Shown: positions 11,690 through 22,559 of the stretch, piece after piece | Layout: each line of letters starts with the position of its first letter | Numbering within the stretch: position 1 is the stretch's first letter | Assembly: GCA_036971475.1 (NCBI GenBank) | Contig: JBAIZL010000005.1 | Coordinates: 242,881,823-242,945,822 of the forward strand | Direction: 5' to 3' | DNA: 64,000 bases | Source of the DNA: Prosapia bicincta | Taxonomy: Eukaryota > Arthropoda > Insecta > Hemiptera > Cercopidae | Notes under the pieces: model-generated | Told to the model about the DNA's origin: nothing | Seen by the model: only the letters and a program-made list of their open reading frames with translations | The model's database searches: none | Program-made: the position numbers and the translations under genes

Positions 11690-12030
11690 GTATCTTTAAA
11701 CACTTTTAAATGTTTTAAACTTGCCTATATTAGCACTTACTTTGCTTGTTGAGGATGGCCGTTTCGGGAGATGTGTCCCTTTGTCAATTCAGACCCTGGG
11801 ACTCAGGTCTGAGTTGACAAAGGGACACATCTCTCGAAACGGCTGTCCTCAACAAGCAAAGTAAGTGCTACTATAGGTGGTCTGAGTTGACAAAGGGACA
11901 CATCTCCCGAAACGGCCGTCCTCAACAAGCAAAGTAAGTGCTACTCTAGGCAAGTTTAAAACATTTAAAAGTGTTTAGTGATTACTAGTAGCTCATGTGA
12001 AAATGGAATCAACAAATGCACATAATCTTT
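11690..12030. mobile_element. PLE 5' unit, inverted plus direct copies
   Basis: A minus-oriented copy of the leader (about 11690-11800) is followed by one plus-oriented partial copy (about 11808-11875) and a second plus copy (about 11880-12030) that runs to GATGGAATCAAC. All share TTGACAAAGGGACACATCTC and CGAAACGG(C/T)(C/T)GTCCTC. The first two copies form a foldback. It lies in the intron between cadherin exons b and c. Confidence 0.75.
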
Positions 12031-12277
12031 ATTTAGAAAGAGAGGGAGAGAAGCAGGGACATACAGTGCAGACCTTGTTAGCATGTACTTGGCTTTGAGA
12101 GATCCCAGTAGGTGATGTGGGAGGTAGAGGGTCAGTATTAATACTTTCCTACAAACATGATAAGGACTGTCAAAACACTGATTTTCAAGAGAGGGTCAAT
12201 ATTAGATAAATAAGATTATAAATGAATGAGCTTCAGTATGAAATAACAAACAATCTTGATATGTGTAGACAAATCAG

Positions 12278-12281
12278 ATGA

Positions 12282-12337
<56 letters not shown>
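12278..12337. repeat. (TA)n microsatellite
   Basis: Uninterrupted TA dinucleotides over about 55 bases. Confidence 0.95.
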
Positions 12338-12338
<1 letters not shown>

Positions 12339-12684
12339 TGATCTCTAGACTTTTTCTCTATTCTTCTTGGTTCTTCTATATAACATTCTTGAGGTTTCAT
12401 TCACTTATTCCTCATCTGTCCTTTTCTCATCCCTTACTCCATAAGTACTCTCTTATTTCTTTCTGTTGATACCTGTACCAGTTCTATTTTTATATTTATT
12501 GATATAAAATAAGATCTTTTACTGTAAAATCCTCTGTGGTTGTTTCTCTAATGCCAGCCCTTTTTAAAATGTATGGATTTATTTCTTGGATATATTTCTT
12601 GAAAATAATTTATTAGACGTTCAGGGGCTCTACAAGATTTTCTGAGGGTATCTAGATGAACTGTTTTTAACTAAAACCACACGT

Positions 12685-13035
12685 AAAAATGTTACACTTG
12701 CCTATAGTAGCATTTACTTTTATAATTGTTGAGGATGGCCGTTTCCAACAATTATAAAAGTAAGTGCTACTGTAGGCAAGTGTAACACTTTTACAAGTGT
12801 TTTTAGTTAAAAACTAGTAGCTCATATGAAGATGGAATCAACTAATATATATATAACTGATTTTAATTATATACATACATATATATAAAATTACACAAAT
12901 TAATAAAATTTTTCACACGTTTTTAGTTTTGGTATCACTTGAGAAAAAATCAGTATTTATATTTTTTCACCAGACGTGTTTTGCACTAGGTCAGTGCATT
13001 GTTCAATGCTGTGAGACACAAACAAGCTCTCAGCA
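12685..13035. mobile_element. PLE 5' unit foldback followed by inverted PLE 3' end
   Basis: From 12687 to 12795 the leader is folded back on itself almost perfectly: a TTACACTTGCCTATAGTAGC arm and its inverse meet at GGCCGTTTC. The plus copy runs on to GATGGAATCAAC at about 12832. After a TA-rich gap, 12940-13035 carries the PLE 3' terminal motif (CACCAGACGTGTTTTGCACT, AGGTCAGTGCATT) in minus orientation, matching 2385-2470 and 15820-15900. Confidence 0.7.
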
Positions 13036-13446
13036 TTGTTTTATTATTTTTTTTAATCCTCTCACTAGCTTCCATGTTTTTTGTTCTGTGAAAATATACT
13101 TCTTACAATAATGCTGTAGATATTTACTTTCCATTTTTCGAATTTCATTATATTGCCATATTCCATTTTGTATTTTCTTAACTCACTGTCCATGTCCCAA
13201 ACTTAACTTATTTGACTAACAGATTGAGAACAGAAGGAATTTAATGACCTGACAGCAATTAGATGATTAAAAAATCCTAAATAATGAACTGTACATTTAA
13301 CATTTGAATCCTTAAAATTAATATTTAAATTCTACAATTTCTAAAGTTTCTGTCCTTAGTTATAGGGTTGTTTATAATCTACTGTTATCTTATATTAACT
13401 ACCATCAAGTTCAAAAAACCTAATTATGTAAATTCTATAATTTCAG

Positions 13447-13647
13447 GCAAGTGACAAGGATCTGGACATCAATAGAAAAATAAAATACTCTTTAATGAGT
13501 AATGTAAGTGATAAGGTTCTGTTACATCCTACAACTGGATCAATATATCCTTTTGAAGGCTTTACATTCGAAGATTTGGCATTTACCATTTTGGCTCAAG
13601 ATCAAAATGGTAATCAAGGGTGTAATAATGCAACACTTGAATTTGCT
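13447..13647 (+). CDS. cadherin-superfamily gene, exon c
   Basis: Bounded by TTTCAG at 13441-13446 and a GTAAGT donor at 13648, this 201-nt exon is exactly 67 codons in phase 0, matching the phase at the end of exon b. It encodes ASDKDLDINRKIKYSL, a canonical A.D.D....I.Y. calcium-binding start of a cadherin repeat, then HPTTGSIYPFEGF (the TG.I strand) and FTILAQDQNGNQG (the A.D.G turn). Two NxS/T glycosylation sequons are present (NVS, NAT). The repeat is completed by exon d. Confidence 0.88.
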
Positions 13648-13744
13648 GTAAGTATCTTATATAAAACTGTCATATATACACAGTTATATATATACACTGT
13701 ATATAGGTAACTATACCTATTAGGTTAGTTCTAGACTAGGCTTA

Positions 13745-14640
13745 GACCACATCTTCATAATTTGGACGCAGGGAATTTCAACACTGGAAAGTTTTTTGAA
13801 GGGCTTATCACTATTCTCTACACTTCAATTTACCTGGGAGAAATCTACAGCAACAATCACCTTCTTAGATGTAGATGTAACAATCAGAGATGGGAATATC
13901 TATACAGGTGTCCACATCAAACCGACAAACCATCTACAATACCTACATCTCAATAGCAACCACCCTATGAATATAAAAAGATCCATACCATACAGTCAGG
14001 CAATCAGGGGCAAGAGAATTTGTTCCAACGATATAGCATTGGAGGACTTTAATAGAAAGACCTTACTAGCTTTCCAAAGAAGAGGATATCCTAAACAACT
14101 TGTTGAGGATCAAATCCGCTTAGCTCAATCATCTGATGAACCCAGACCACCTATGGAAGACAACAAACTGTCTTTAGTTAGAGATTACCAAGCAGGCCTA
14201 CAGACAAAATAATAAAAGATGGCTTCAAGATTCTTCAAGCTTCCACCCACACCAAAGATCTTTTCTCAAATCCACCACATATTTGGTTCCGAAAACCTTT
14301 TAATTTGAAAAATATTTTAGTACATCAAAAATTACCAGATCCAAGTACTGAAAAACCGCCTAAACATCCTCATGGTTCCTTTCCGCGCAATAGACCTAGA
14401 TGCAAGACATGTCCAATACACATCCCAAAAAATAGTTTCCCTAGCCTAGCAACCAATGTAGACTTCAAGATTCAAGGTCATCATACTTGTACCATGAACA
14501 TAGACAAGCCAACTGCTCAACACGCTGCAAGTCACAACATCGTATCTTTCAATGATTGTTATACCACTAAAATAATTAAGGCCCTCCCCCCGATTGCAAA
14601 CCTTCAGAATTGAGAAGATGGGAGTTATCATACCAGTGGT
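13745..14640 (+). pseudogene. Penelope-like element fragment: RT thumb and zinc linker
   Basis: This is a 5'-truncated PLE in the intron after exon c and a different family from the copies at 2.4 and 60 kb. One frame (to the stop near 14212) reads TITFLDVDVTIRDGNIYTGV, HIKPTN, LHLNSNHPMNIKRSIPYSQA and IRGKRICSND, the region just after the reverse transcriptase catalytic core. After the stop, and in a second open stretch, come FRKPFNLKNILVHQKLP and RPRCKTCPIHIPKN, the CxxC linker that precedes the GIY-YIG nuclease in PLEs, then DFKIQGHHTCT. The nuclease itself is scrambled or lost after 14500. Stops at 14210-14217 and the missing catalytic regions show it is inactive. Confidence 0.82.
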
Positions 14641-15174
<534 letters not shown>

Positions 15175-15479
15175 CTTTCATAATTGGTGTTTTCACTTGA
15201 TATTTTGAAAATATAGCGTTGCCCAAAAATGACAGTTTGTAATTGGAATTGGTATTTAATATTAATAAAAAAAGTAGAGTTTTCTAACAAGTTTCACTTC
15301 CTGAAAACATATTTGGTAACTAATTAAAATATATTTTCTTGTAGGCCTAAATTTCTTAACCAATCACATAGATGTTAAATTCTTAGTATTTCTGTGAAGT
15401 TTTAAATTTAAAAATCCTTAAAACACTTTTTGTAATTTTACCTACTTAATTTACATAATGTTTAAATACTTTTTTCTAA

Positions 15480-15740
15480 CTAAAAACACTTGTAAATATG
15501 TTAGGGACAGCCGTTTTGGGAGATGTGTCCCATTATCAATGCATACCATAACTGATCTCAAGGTTTTTCTACATTGCTTTTATTGTTGAGATCAGTTATT
15601 TTCTGAGCTGACAATGGGACATTTCTCACAAAATTGTTGTTCTCAACAATTATAAAGTAAGTGCTACTATAGGCTAATGTAACATTTAACAGTGTTTTTA
15701 CTTAAAAACTAGTAGCTCATGTGAAGATGGAATCAACAAA
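15480..15740. mobile_element. PLE 5' unit, diverged foldback
   Basis: A minus-oriented leader copy (15480-15545, with CATTATCAA and GGGAGATGTGTCCC) is followed by a plus copy (15595-15735) that ends with the GATGGAATCAAC context. The copies are more diverged than those at 11.7 kb. Their core reads TTGATAATGGGA or CTGACAATGGGA. Confidence 0.65.
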
Positions 15741-15789
15741 TAGCCTTTTTTTGAAACTTGCAGTTTTTGTATTCTACATCTTGAGATTT

Positions 15790-16325
15790 TTATAAAAAAT
15801 TACACTTGTTTGTATTATCTTGGCAAAGAAACCACTACTTACTGATTTATTCAGCAGACACATTTCACGGTAGGTCAGCGCATTCCCACATTCCGCAACG
15901 CATTCCCCACCGACACAACACACATTAAATTTCCGCATACCCATACAAAACACACTACACACACAGACTCACATAGACACCTACATTACATCAATAAAGG
16001 CAAACAACTTAAAAACAGTAGAAAAGTATAAGTTATATAAACACCATAAATACTATCCACAACACATTCTAAACGACAAAACACTTTCAATCAAACAATA
16101 TATTTGAGCACACAATTAACAACTACTCTATGAACAATAACACACCACAGAACAGAAATACACCACAGACTCACACCAACACAACAAACCTGAGCAACAG
16201 TCTAGTCAGTATTTCACAGCATTGTAAAATGGGTTGACCTAGCGCTAAACCCGTCTGCTGAATAAATCAGTAAGGAGTGGTTTTTTTGCCAAGATAATAC
16301 AAACAAGTATAATACTTTCCTTTGT
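15790..16325. mobile_element. inverted pair of PLE 3' ends
   Basis: The minus-oriented terminus (15800-15900) and the plus-oriented terminus (16210-16320) share TTGGCAAAGAAACCACT, ACTGATTTATTCAGCAGAC and a (G/A)CCTA(G/C)CG block. Between them, plus-strand sequence encodes the PLE tail INKGKQLKTVEKYKLYKHHK and YYPQHIL, matching the family at 2.4 kb. Such inverted end duplications are characteristic of PLE insertions. Confidence 0.72.
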
Positions 16326-16822
16326 AGGAATATAGTAATTTTTTTTAGAATATATTTTGTGTGAGTTTGTCAAATGTTATTTATTTTATATATAATATTT
16401 ATAAAATATTTTGCTTTATTTGTATGTTTAAAATAATCTTTATATATTTAAGACATATTTATCATTATTTTACAAAATTCAAATCGTTTTAAAAAGTTTA
16501 CAAGCCAGTACCTTCTTATTTCAGCAAGTTTCAGGTTTTTGTCTCCCAATTATTATTAGGCATAAAAAATAATGTAGGCAATTCTTACATTTTTAACAAT
16601 TTGCTAAGTAATTTTAAATATTTTTTATAAATTCACATTATCTTTACTTTTTCATGATAAATTTAATTATGTTTTACCCTCTAGTTTTAATGTTGTACAG
16701 AAAACTTTTATTTTAATGGTCAACTAATGTATTTGATGTGTATTTTAATAATACACAAAATATTAAGGGTATCCATATGAAGTTAACTACACAGAAAATA
16801 TGGTATTTTTCATTTTTTTCAG
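16326..16822. other. intronic DNA, no feature seen
   Basis: Strongly AT-rich, ending in a poly-pyrimidine tract and AG acceptor for exon d. Confidence 0.45.
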
Positions 16823-17106
16823 ATAAAAATCTTAAGTGTAAATGATGTAACAGTGGTTTGGGTTGAAGATGCTGTGATTGAAGACTTACCAGATATTTTA
16901 ACTCAACTTAGAAACGGATCCAAGTTTGAAATCCAAGTAACTGACTCAGCTGTAATGCCTTATAATTTTCAATCAACTATCTCAAACAAATTATTAAAGA
17001 GGGAAGGTAAAAAAATGAGCAGCAATCTAACCTCATCTTTGTTGCGAATTATTATATATGCATTGGACACAGAAGATAATGTGATTTCAGAAGAAAGTCT
17101 TTTGAA
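16823..17106 (+). CDS. cadherin-superfamily gene, exon d (membrane-proximal domain)
   Basis: The exon opens in phase 0 after TTTTTTTCAG and closes at a GTGAGT donor, leaving two bases. It starts with IKILSVNDVTV, the last strand of the preceding cadherin repeat, and then enters a domain of about 85 residues without cadherin motifs: VEDAVIEDLPDILTQL, NGSKFEIQVT and LLRIIIYALDTEDNVISEE. This matches the place and general look (acidic helix, IYAL..(D/E)..VI strand) of the membrane-adjacent domain of PCDH15/Cad99C-type and insect midgut-type cadherins, but I cannot decide between these families by eye. Two sequons (NGS, NLT) are present. Confidence 0.8.
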
Positions 17107-17149
17107 GTGAGTTTCTTTACCTTTATATTTCACACTATTTATACAATAG

Positions 17150-17600
17150 CATCCTGATAGAGCTAACAGTACCGTGGGAAACAAACATATCCAAAGACCA
17201 CACAATAAAAACAAAAATAAGTATTACGACCTAATAAATGAATTAACTAAAAATAACTTTACGGTTAATTTCTATGCAGTAGAATTGTGAGCAAGAGGTA
17301 TACCAGCAAAATCTCTATACAACCTATTAAAAGAACTTGGCCTATCGAGAACTGTAGTAAGTTTTACTTTAGAACGAGTACGGTATTTAAAGCTGCATTA
17401 GCAAGTTCCTATGAAATTTAGCTAGGTATAGGGGGTAACATTAGTAGTAAAGGTGGATATTGGTGATCATCACAAAGAGGCCTATTTAAACCTACACCTG
17501 GAATCACCAGTCCTAGGGCTACTCAGGGTTACTCCCTCTGCCACATGATGGACCTGGCATGATTCCACAGTGAAGTCATGGAATGCTAAGACGTTCGGCT
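17150..17600 (+). pseudogene. retrotransposon ORF C-terminal remnant
   Basis: Across one frameshift and two in-frame stops the plus strand reads ELTVPWETNISKDHTIK, then KYYDLINELTKNNFTVNFYA, ARGIPAKSLYNLLKELGLS and KAALASSYEI, then GYW and SSQRGLFKPTPG. I recognise the LTVPWE..I...H..K..KY..L and ARG..AKSLY.LL..LG blocks from C-terminal parts of invertebrate retrotransposon-like ORFs, but cannot name the family. One stop replaces the Trp expected before LG. It lies in the intron between exons d and e, starting soon after the exon d donor. Confidence 0.5.
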
Positions 17601-17674
17601 CTATATTTGATAGATAAAATATATTTGACGAGAGCCTTGAAAACGCTTTAGAATTATAGAGACTTTAGGTATTA

Positions 17675-17815
17675 ATAAATACTCAAAAACCTCTGAATCA
17701 CAAACTTTCTTTATTTTACCCTTAATAAGGGTAAAATAAAGAAAGTTTGTGTTTAAGAGGTTTTTGTGTATTTATTATTAAATTCAACCACAGTATATTC
17801 CTAATAAACAGTAAC
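17675..17815. mobile_element. short foldback related to the PLE end at 51.4 kb
   Basis: Two inverted arms of about 60 bp (ACAAACTTTCTTTATTTTAC and its complement) meet at CCCTTAATAAGGG near 17722-17734. Outer parts read CACAAAAACCTCTTA and AATAATAAAT. The same sequence in single copy occurs at 51430-51495, where it continues into a hammerhead-like motif. Here both arms stop at the base pair where that motif would be cut. Confidence 0.7.
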
Positions 17816-18127
17816 GTTAGGTATTATTCTAAAGAGACAATTATTTATAGAGACATTAAGTAATTTTTCACTTTATATATATTTTAAAGGATTTGTTGTT
17901 CTTGATGTTTGTCAACAATTTTAATTTTAAACTTTGTAATAAAACTTGTCAAACGTATAACAAAATACATTTATAAAAAAACTTACTCAGAAAAAAGGTT
18001 CTTTTATTGCATTAGGAAAGAATCTTAAAGGTCTAAATTGATTGTCCGATGAATTATTTAGTTGAATGCCAAGTTGATATAATTTTTTAAAAAACTACTA
18101 GGATTACATTTCTTTAAAAAGAGATTA

Positions 18128-18128
<1 letters not shown>
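17816..18128. other. intronic DNA, no feature seen
   Basis: AT-rich sequence between the foldback and the TG repeat. Nothing recognisable. Confidence 0.4.
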
Positions 18129-18161
<33 letters not shown>

Positions 18162-18361
18162 TGTGTCTGTGTCCATGTGTGTGTGTGTTTTGGGGTGTGT
18201 GGGAGTGTGTGTGCACATGTGTATTGTGTGTGTGTGTGTGTGTGTATGTGTGTGTGTATGTATGTGAATGTGCATGCATGTGTGTATGTGTGTGTGGCCG
18301 GGCGCTGGCCCAAGTACATATGTGTGTGTGTGTGTGTGTGTGCTTTGGGGTGTGTGGGAGT

Positions 18362-18400
<39 letters not shown>

Positions 18401-18413
18401 TTAGGGTGTGTGG

Positions 18414-18460
<47 letters not shown>

Positions 18461-18539
18461 AGTGGATGTGCATGCATGTGTGTATGTGTGTGTGGCCAGG
18501 CACTGGCCCAAGTACATATGTGTGTGTGTGTGTGTGTAT

Positions 18540-18632
<93 letters not shown>
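18129..18632. repeat. TG-rich minisatellite with an embedded GC-rich module
   Basis: Long (TG)n tracts are broken by two copies of a module containing GGATGTGCATGCATG or a close variant, then GGCC(G/A)GGC(G/A)CTGGCCC and AAGTACATATG, and by three TTTGGGGTGTGTGGGAGTG-like motifs. The array was built by duplication of a compound unit rather than by slippage of TG alone. Long Cys-Val and His-Thr frames across it are artefacts. Confidence 0.92.
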
Positions 18633-19206
18633 GATGTCACAACATTAAAGAGTGTACTTTGTCAGTGCACTTTTTTAAAGTGATCATAATGATGGACAAG
18701 AGTTTTCAGATTGTCATAATTTGTAATAAGGTCTATAAAGAGGTTCACCATGAGAATTGTAACGTTCGCTTAAAAAAAACAATTTGAGAAAAAATCACTT
18801 GTTTAAAACTCTGGAGAAGGAGAGAAAGTAAGGATAAGTCCTTAAAAAAGAGAAATGTTAATTATATATTCAAAATTTAATTTATATGTATAAAGATAAA
18901 GTATATGTGAATAGTTAAAGTGGCTGGACACCATCTTGAAAATATACTCATACTGGACACTGGCAGGGCACTGTACACAGGACATCAGGTGGATCCCTGT
19001 TAGAAGAAGAAGATTTGTTCTGAGTAAAGGAAAATATATAATTAAACATGAAGGAAAATAAAAATGGAATATATTAGTACTAATATTGTCATTAAATGGT
19101 GAAGCTATGTAAACTGAGGTAATCTCTTAAGAGAAAGCTAAATATTCCATCTTCAATGTTTGCTTAGATACAATTAAACATTTCTAAAATAAAATATTTT
19201 TTTCAG
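18633..19206. other. intronic DNA, no feature seen
   Basis: AT-rich intron leading to a TTTTTTTCAG acceptor for exon e. Confidence 0.4.
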
Positions 19207-19380
19207 AGACCTGGCAGACTTATCAATTATAAAGGCAGCTTACTCAGCTAGCACCCTTATACTGCCGACAGAAATTATACAAGAGAACAAAGCTCTGATT
19301 GTTGCCATAGTCATCCTATCATCAATACTTATCATAGTTTTGTTTTCTTCAACCATAGCCTTGTATCTTGTCTATGTAAG
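19207..19380 (+). CDS. cadherin-superfamily gene, exon e (transmembrane segment)
   Basis: The two bases left by exon d plus the first base here make a Lys codon, so the frame is continuous. The exon encodes DLADLSIIKAAYSASTLILP, which ends the membrane-proximal domain, then about 29 hydrophobic residues (ALIVAIVILSSILIIVLF, SSTIALYLVYV) forming a single-pass membrane helix, and a basic residue. I place the donor at GTAAGA (19381) because AAG before it is the better consensus. A GTAAGG five bases upstream is an alternative. A type I membrane protein is implied. The cytoplasmic exons were not found downstream. Confidence 0.78.
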
Positions 19381-19710
19381 GTAAGAATTAGATTACTTAG
19401 CAAATTTTAACTTTGTTTAGTAATGAACTTATTGTACAGTTCATCTTAATGTGTGTACAATTTTGTATCAATCTTTCTAATGTACTTACTCATTTTGTGT
19501 TGTAATTACTCATCTATTTTAACCAAAGATTTAGATTATAACTCGATATTAACATCCATTACCTTCGACTAGTGTTTTCCCACCCATGAACTTAGAACTG
19601 AAGGAAATGATTATTGTTAACCTTATTTTAAAAATTCTATTTCAAATCAAACTGTAAAATTTACAATATTATTTGAATTTGCTTGATGTAATCATCTTGA
19701 ATTCACTGAC
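19381..19710. other. intron after exon e, no further cadherin exon found
   Basis: AT-rich. The phase-2 donor at 19381 must join a later exon that I could not identify anywhere in the window. Confidence 0.4.
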
Positions 19711-19875
19711 TTTAAAAATACTCAACAAAGTGAATACGTAATTGCTTACTTGCTGACGCATTTCAAAACATTCGTTCCTTTTACGGAGAGGATTAGCTTC
19801 GTAAAAGGAACGAATGTTTTGAAATGCATCAGCAAGTAAGCAATTATTTATTCACTTAGTTAAGTATTTTTAAAA
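19711..19875. mobile_element. foldback element, PLE-end type
   Basis: Arms of about 70 bp (CATTTCAAAACATTCGTTCC with TTTTACG inward, and AGCAAGTAAGCAATTA outward) are inverted around a 12-base centre. A single, diverged copy lies at 32755-32850 next to a CCTTTG arm that could pair with AAAAGG, so the foldback may consist of the part downstream of a hammerhead-like cut site. Confidence 0.65.
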
Positions 19876-20399
19876 TTAGTTTAATATTATTTAGTTTTAA
19901 GTTGACTGTTGCGCAATTCCCAACTGTGTTAGTTATTGAGAAACATATTATAATAATTTATTATTGAGGCCCTAATTATAATAGTTATCAATAATTATTG
20001 TTACTGTTCAATGCTAGAGTTACGAGTAAGTTATTACACTAATGATTTTAAAGTGGTAGGTCATGTTTTAGTACTACGGTTTTAACACATAGGTTATGAT
20101 TATTTTATTTATTGTACATTATTGGGATAAAATGTTATTCAATATTTTTATCAGGTAATAACCATAACAAATTATATTGCAATAAATCCTAATCAAATGA
20201 ATTCGGAGATTATTTTATTCCAATTTTGGGAATGAAAACTCATAATTTTTTAAGAACCAACTTCAATTTAATTCATTTAATTGAAATTTTAATAAATAGC
20301 TTCAGGAATATCCCTTAAAAATGTACACTTGTAGAGTTTGCGCCCTAATTTAAAACAAAGTATGTATTGAAGTAATTGACTAATTTGTATGAATATTAC

Positions 20400-20475
20400 A
20401 ACCGAGTTAATTTCCCTCCCTGATGTTGATGTCCTTGCCCCCCCCCCCCTTGATGAAATTTTGGGTATACCTCTG
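20400..20475 (-). mobile_element. hAT-like terminal fragment
   Basis: Read on the minus strand, the block begins CAGAGGTATACCCAAAATTT and continues with TCATCAAGG and a run of G, then CAAGGAC. This is the style of many hAT nonautonomous ends. I could not find the partner end or an 8-bp duplication, so only one end is supported. Confidence 0.4.
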
Positions 20476-21044
20476 CTTTTCACTATAAAGTAGACTGAAT
20501 AATTTAAGTAATTTGGTTGGCTCTGTAGCAAAAGTGAAAATCATTTTAATTTTTTCTGTGGTTCTCTTTTATTTATTATTATACGGTTTATGTATTATTT
20601 ATAAACTTATAAAATTGGAACTAAAGTAATAAATGTGTAAAATCAACAGTTAAGTCTATTTCAAACTCTAAGCAAACAATAAACCCATATTGGCCAAGCT
20701 TCAAAATGCTACATTAAACTCATTGACAGCTATAAACAAAACTGAAAGTAACCATTCACTGTTATAAAACATTATTGATTGCAGGAAATTGCTACATTCA
20801 AGCTTAAATATGTTATAAAATGGAAGTGATTTTGCCAAGAATTTCGACTTAGTATAATAAAATTACTGCAAAGATCTTATAAAGATAACACTGCTATATT
20901 TATTTGCTATTCCTAGCCTAGTGTTATTAGTTTACTAAAATGTCTTGAGTAAATTCCACCTAGTTGAATTTTTGTTTAGTATTTCACTGGTATTTGACAC
21001 TGGTCAAAATGTTGACCTGGTGTTCTGTTTGTGTTTCTCAACTT
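20476..21044. other. noncoding AT-rich DNA
   Basis: Nothing recognisable on either strand. Confidence 0.4.
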
Positions 21045-21400
21045 TTTATTTACAGCTGCGACCTGTTTGACCAACTCAACATTTTACAACCACATAAAAT
21101 AAACTGGACACAAATACACAGACATTTCCCATAACCTAGAAATCCTACACATCAACAAAAAAGGACCACATATCAACACACTAAAACAATATGAAATTTA
21201 CAGACACAAAATCACAAAGTACAAACATATTAAACCAATAAACACAATATAAATCACACATAATCTTTGATACAATCAAAAAACCTCCCTTTAAAACCAT
21301 CACCGCTTGACCCGACATCTCCAAGCAGAAGACACTGATGAAGATCACCACATAGCGATCGAAAACGTTCTGTCTCAGTAAGTTTTAACAAATTTACAAA
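21045..21400 (+). pseudogene. PLE C-terminal tail with hammerhead-like motif
   Basis: The plus strand reads HKYTDISHNLEILHINKK, NTLKQYEIYRHKIT and KYKHIKPINTI before a stop near 21250, the tail that follows the GIY-YIG domain in PLEs (EILH.....LN..E.YEIY). About 80 bases downstream stands CTGATGA (21335-21341), A, a GATC stem with a 10-base loop and GATC, and GAAA (21361-21364). The flanks AGACA and TGTCT can pair as the outer stem. The nuclease proper is missing, so this is a 5'-truncated remnant of a third PLE family. Confidence 0.72.
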
Positions 21401-21870
21401 ATTTAAGGTTCGGATAGTCATAAACTATTGTTTAAGTGATTAATTAAGATTCACTGAACGTAATGGACTACAAAATTCAAGAAAATATTTATGTTTGTGA
21501 AAGATTGACAACTACAAAAGTTTACAACAACTTTATATCAAATGTTGAAAAACAAGTTAGAAATTTTTGTTGGCTGGTTTTTAATGTTGATTTGGAGATG
21601 TTAGTCAATGATTTAATATGGTCAGTTAAGGTTATTTATATGTCAGTAGCCAAGCGATATTTATCTAGATCATAATTTATTTGCTTCTTGAAAAAACAAT
21701 TTAAGGGTTGGAAAGGGAGGTTTTTGTCTCTAGTAACCTTTAAAAGCTTATAGAGATGGTTTCTATATCTTTTTAGCCTGATATTAGGTAATATCCCCTA
21801 TGTAAAAATATGTACTAGACTCTTACACATTCAGTTTTATCCAGAAAGGATTGCTTTATGCCCAGGTTGT
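21401..21870. other. noncoding DNA, no gene assigned
   Basis: A 70-codon plus-strand frame at 21463-21675 is open but has no recognisable motif and no clear splice context. I do not call it a gene. Confidence 0.4.
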
Positions 21871-22436
21871 GCAACTCCTCTTGATATTGTAAATTTCCCA
21901 ACTGTCTGAGAGTATATTCACTAAATCCCCCTTTCTCAAGCAGACATCACACACTGGGGCCTGTGTGGCAAAACTACAGAGTGGGTGCTACATATTTCCT
22001 GTAGAATGCGCAACTCCTCTTGATATTGTAAATTGCCCAACTGCCTGAGAGTATACTCACTAAATCTCCCTTTCTGCAGCAGACATTAAACGCTGAGGTC
22101 TAGGTGGCAAAACTACAGAGTGGGTGCTACATATTTCCTGTAGAATCTTGCGCAACTCCTCTTGATATTGTAAATTGCCCAGTTGTCTGAGAGTATACTC
22201 ACTAAAATCTCCCTTTCTGCAGCAGACATTACACACTGAGGTCTATGTGGTAATACTACAGGGTGGGTGCTACATATTTCCTGTAGAATCTTGCGCAACT
22301 CCTCTTGATATTGTAAATTGCCCAACTGCCTGAGAGTATACTCACTAAATCCCCCTTTTTCCAGCAGACATTACATTAGGGTCTATGTGGCAAAACTACA
22401 GGGTGGGTGCTACATATTTCCCTGTAGAATCTCACT
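21871..22436. repeat. tandem array of about 142 bp, four copies
   Basis: Copies start with GCAACTCCTCTTGATATTGT at 21871, 22010, 22152 and 22295. Each contains CTGAGAGTATA, CTCACTAAAT and GTGGGTGCTACATATTTCCT. The copies differ by a few substitutions and by small indels around TAGAATCTTGC. Confidence 0.9.
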
Positions 22437-22559
22437 TTATTAGGTACATAAACATGCTCTTCCATTTTGAAGCATATCATTGATTCTATGTACTTTGAAA
22501 TTATGTTTTATTTTGCTTTTGATGCTAGTATTATTCACAATACGTTCCCTAATGAAAAT

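Noticed and set aside
18058..18683. Many long open frames rich in Cys-Val or His-Thr
   Set aside because: They are translations of TG/CA dinucleotide tracts in all frames, with no start context, domains or splice sites.
21463..21675. 70-codon frame as cytoplasmic exon of the cadherin gene
   Set aside because: It has no acceptor giving phase 2 continuity, and composition is that of random AT-rich sequence.
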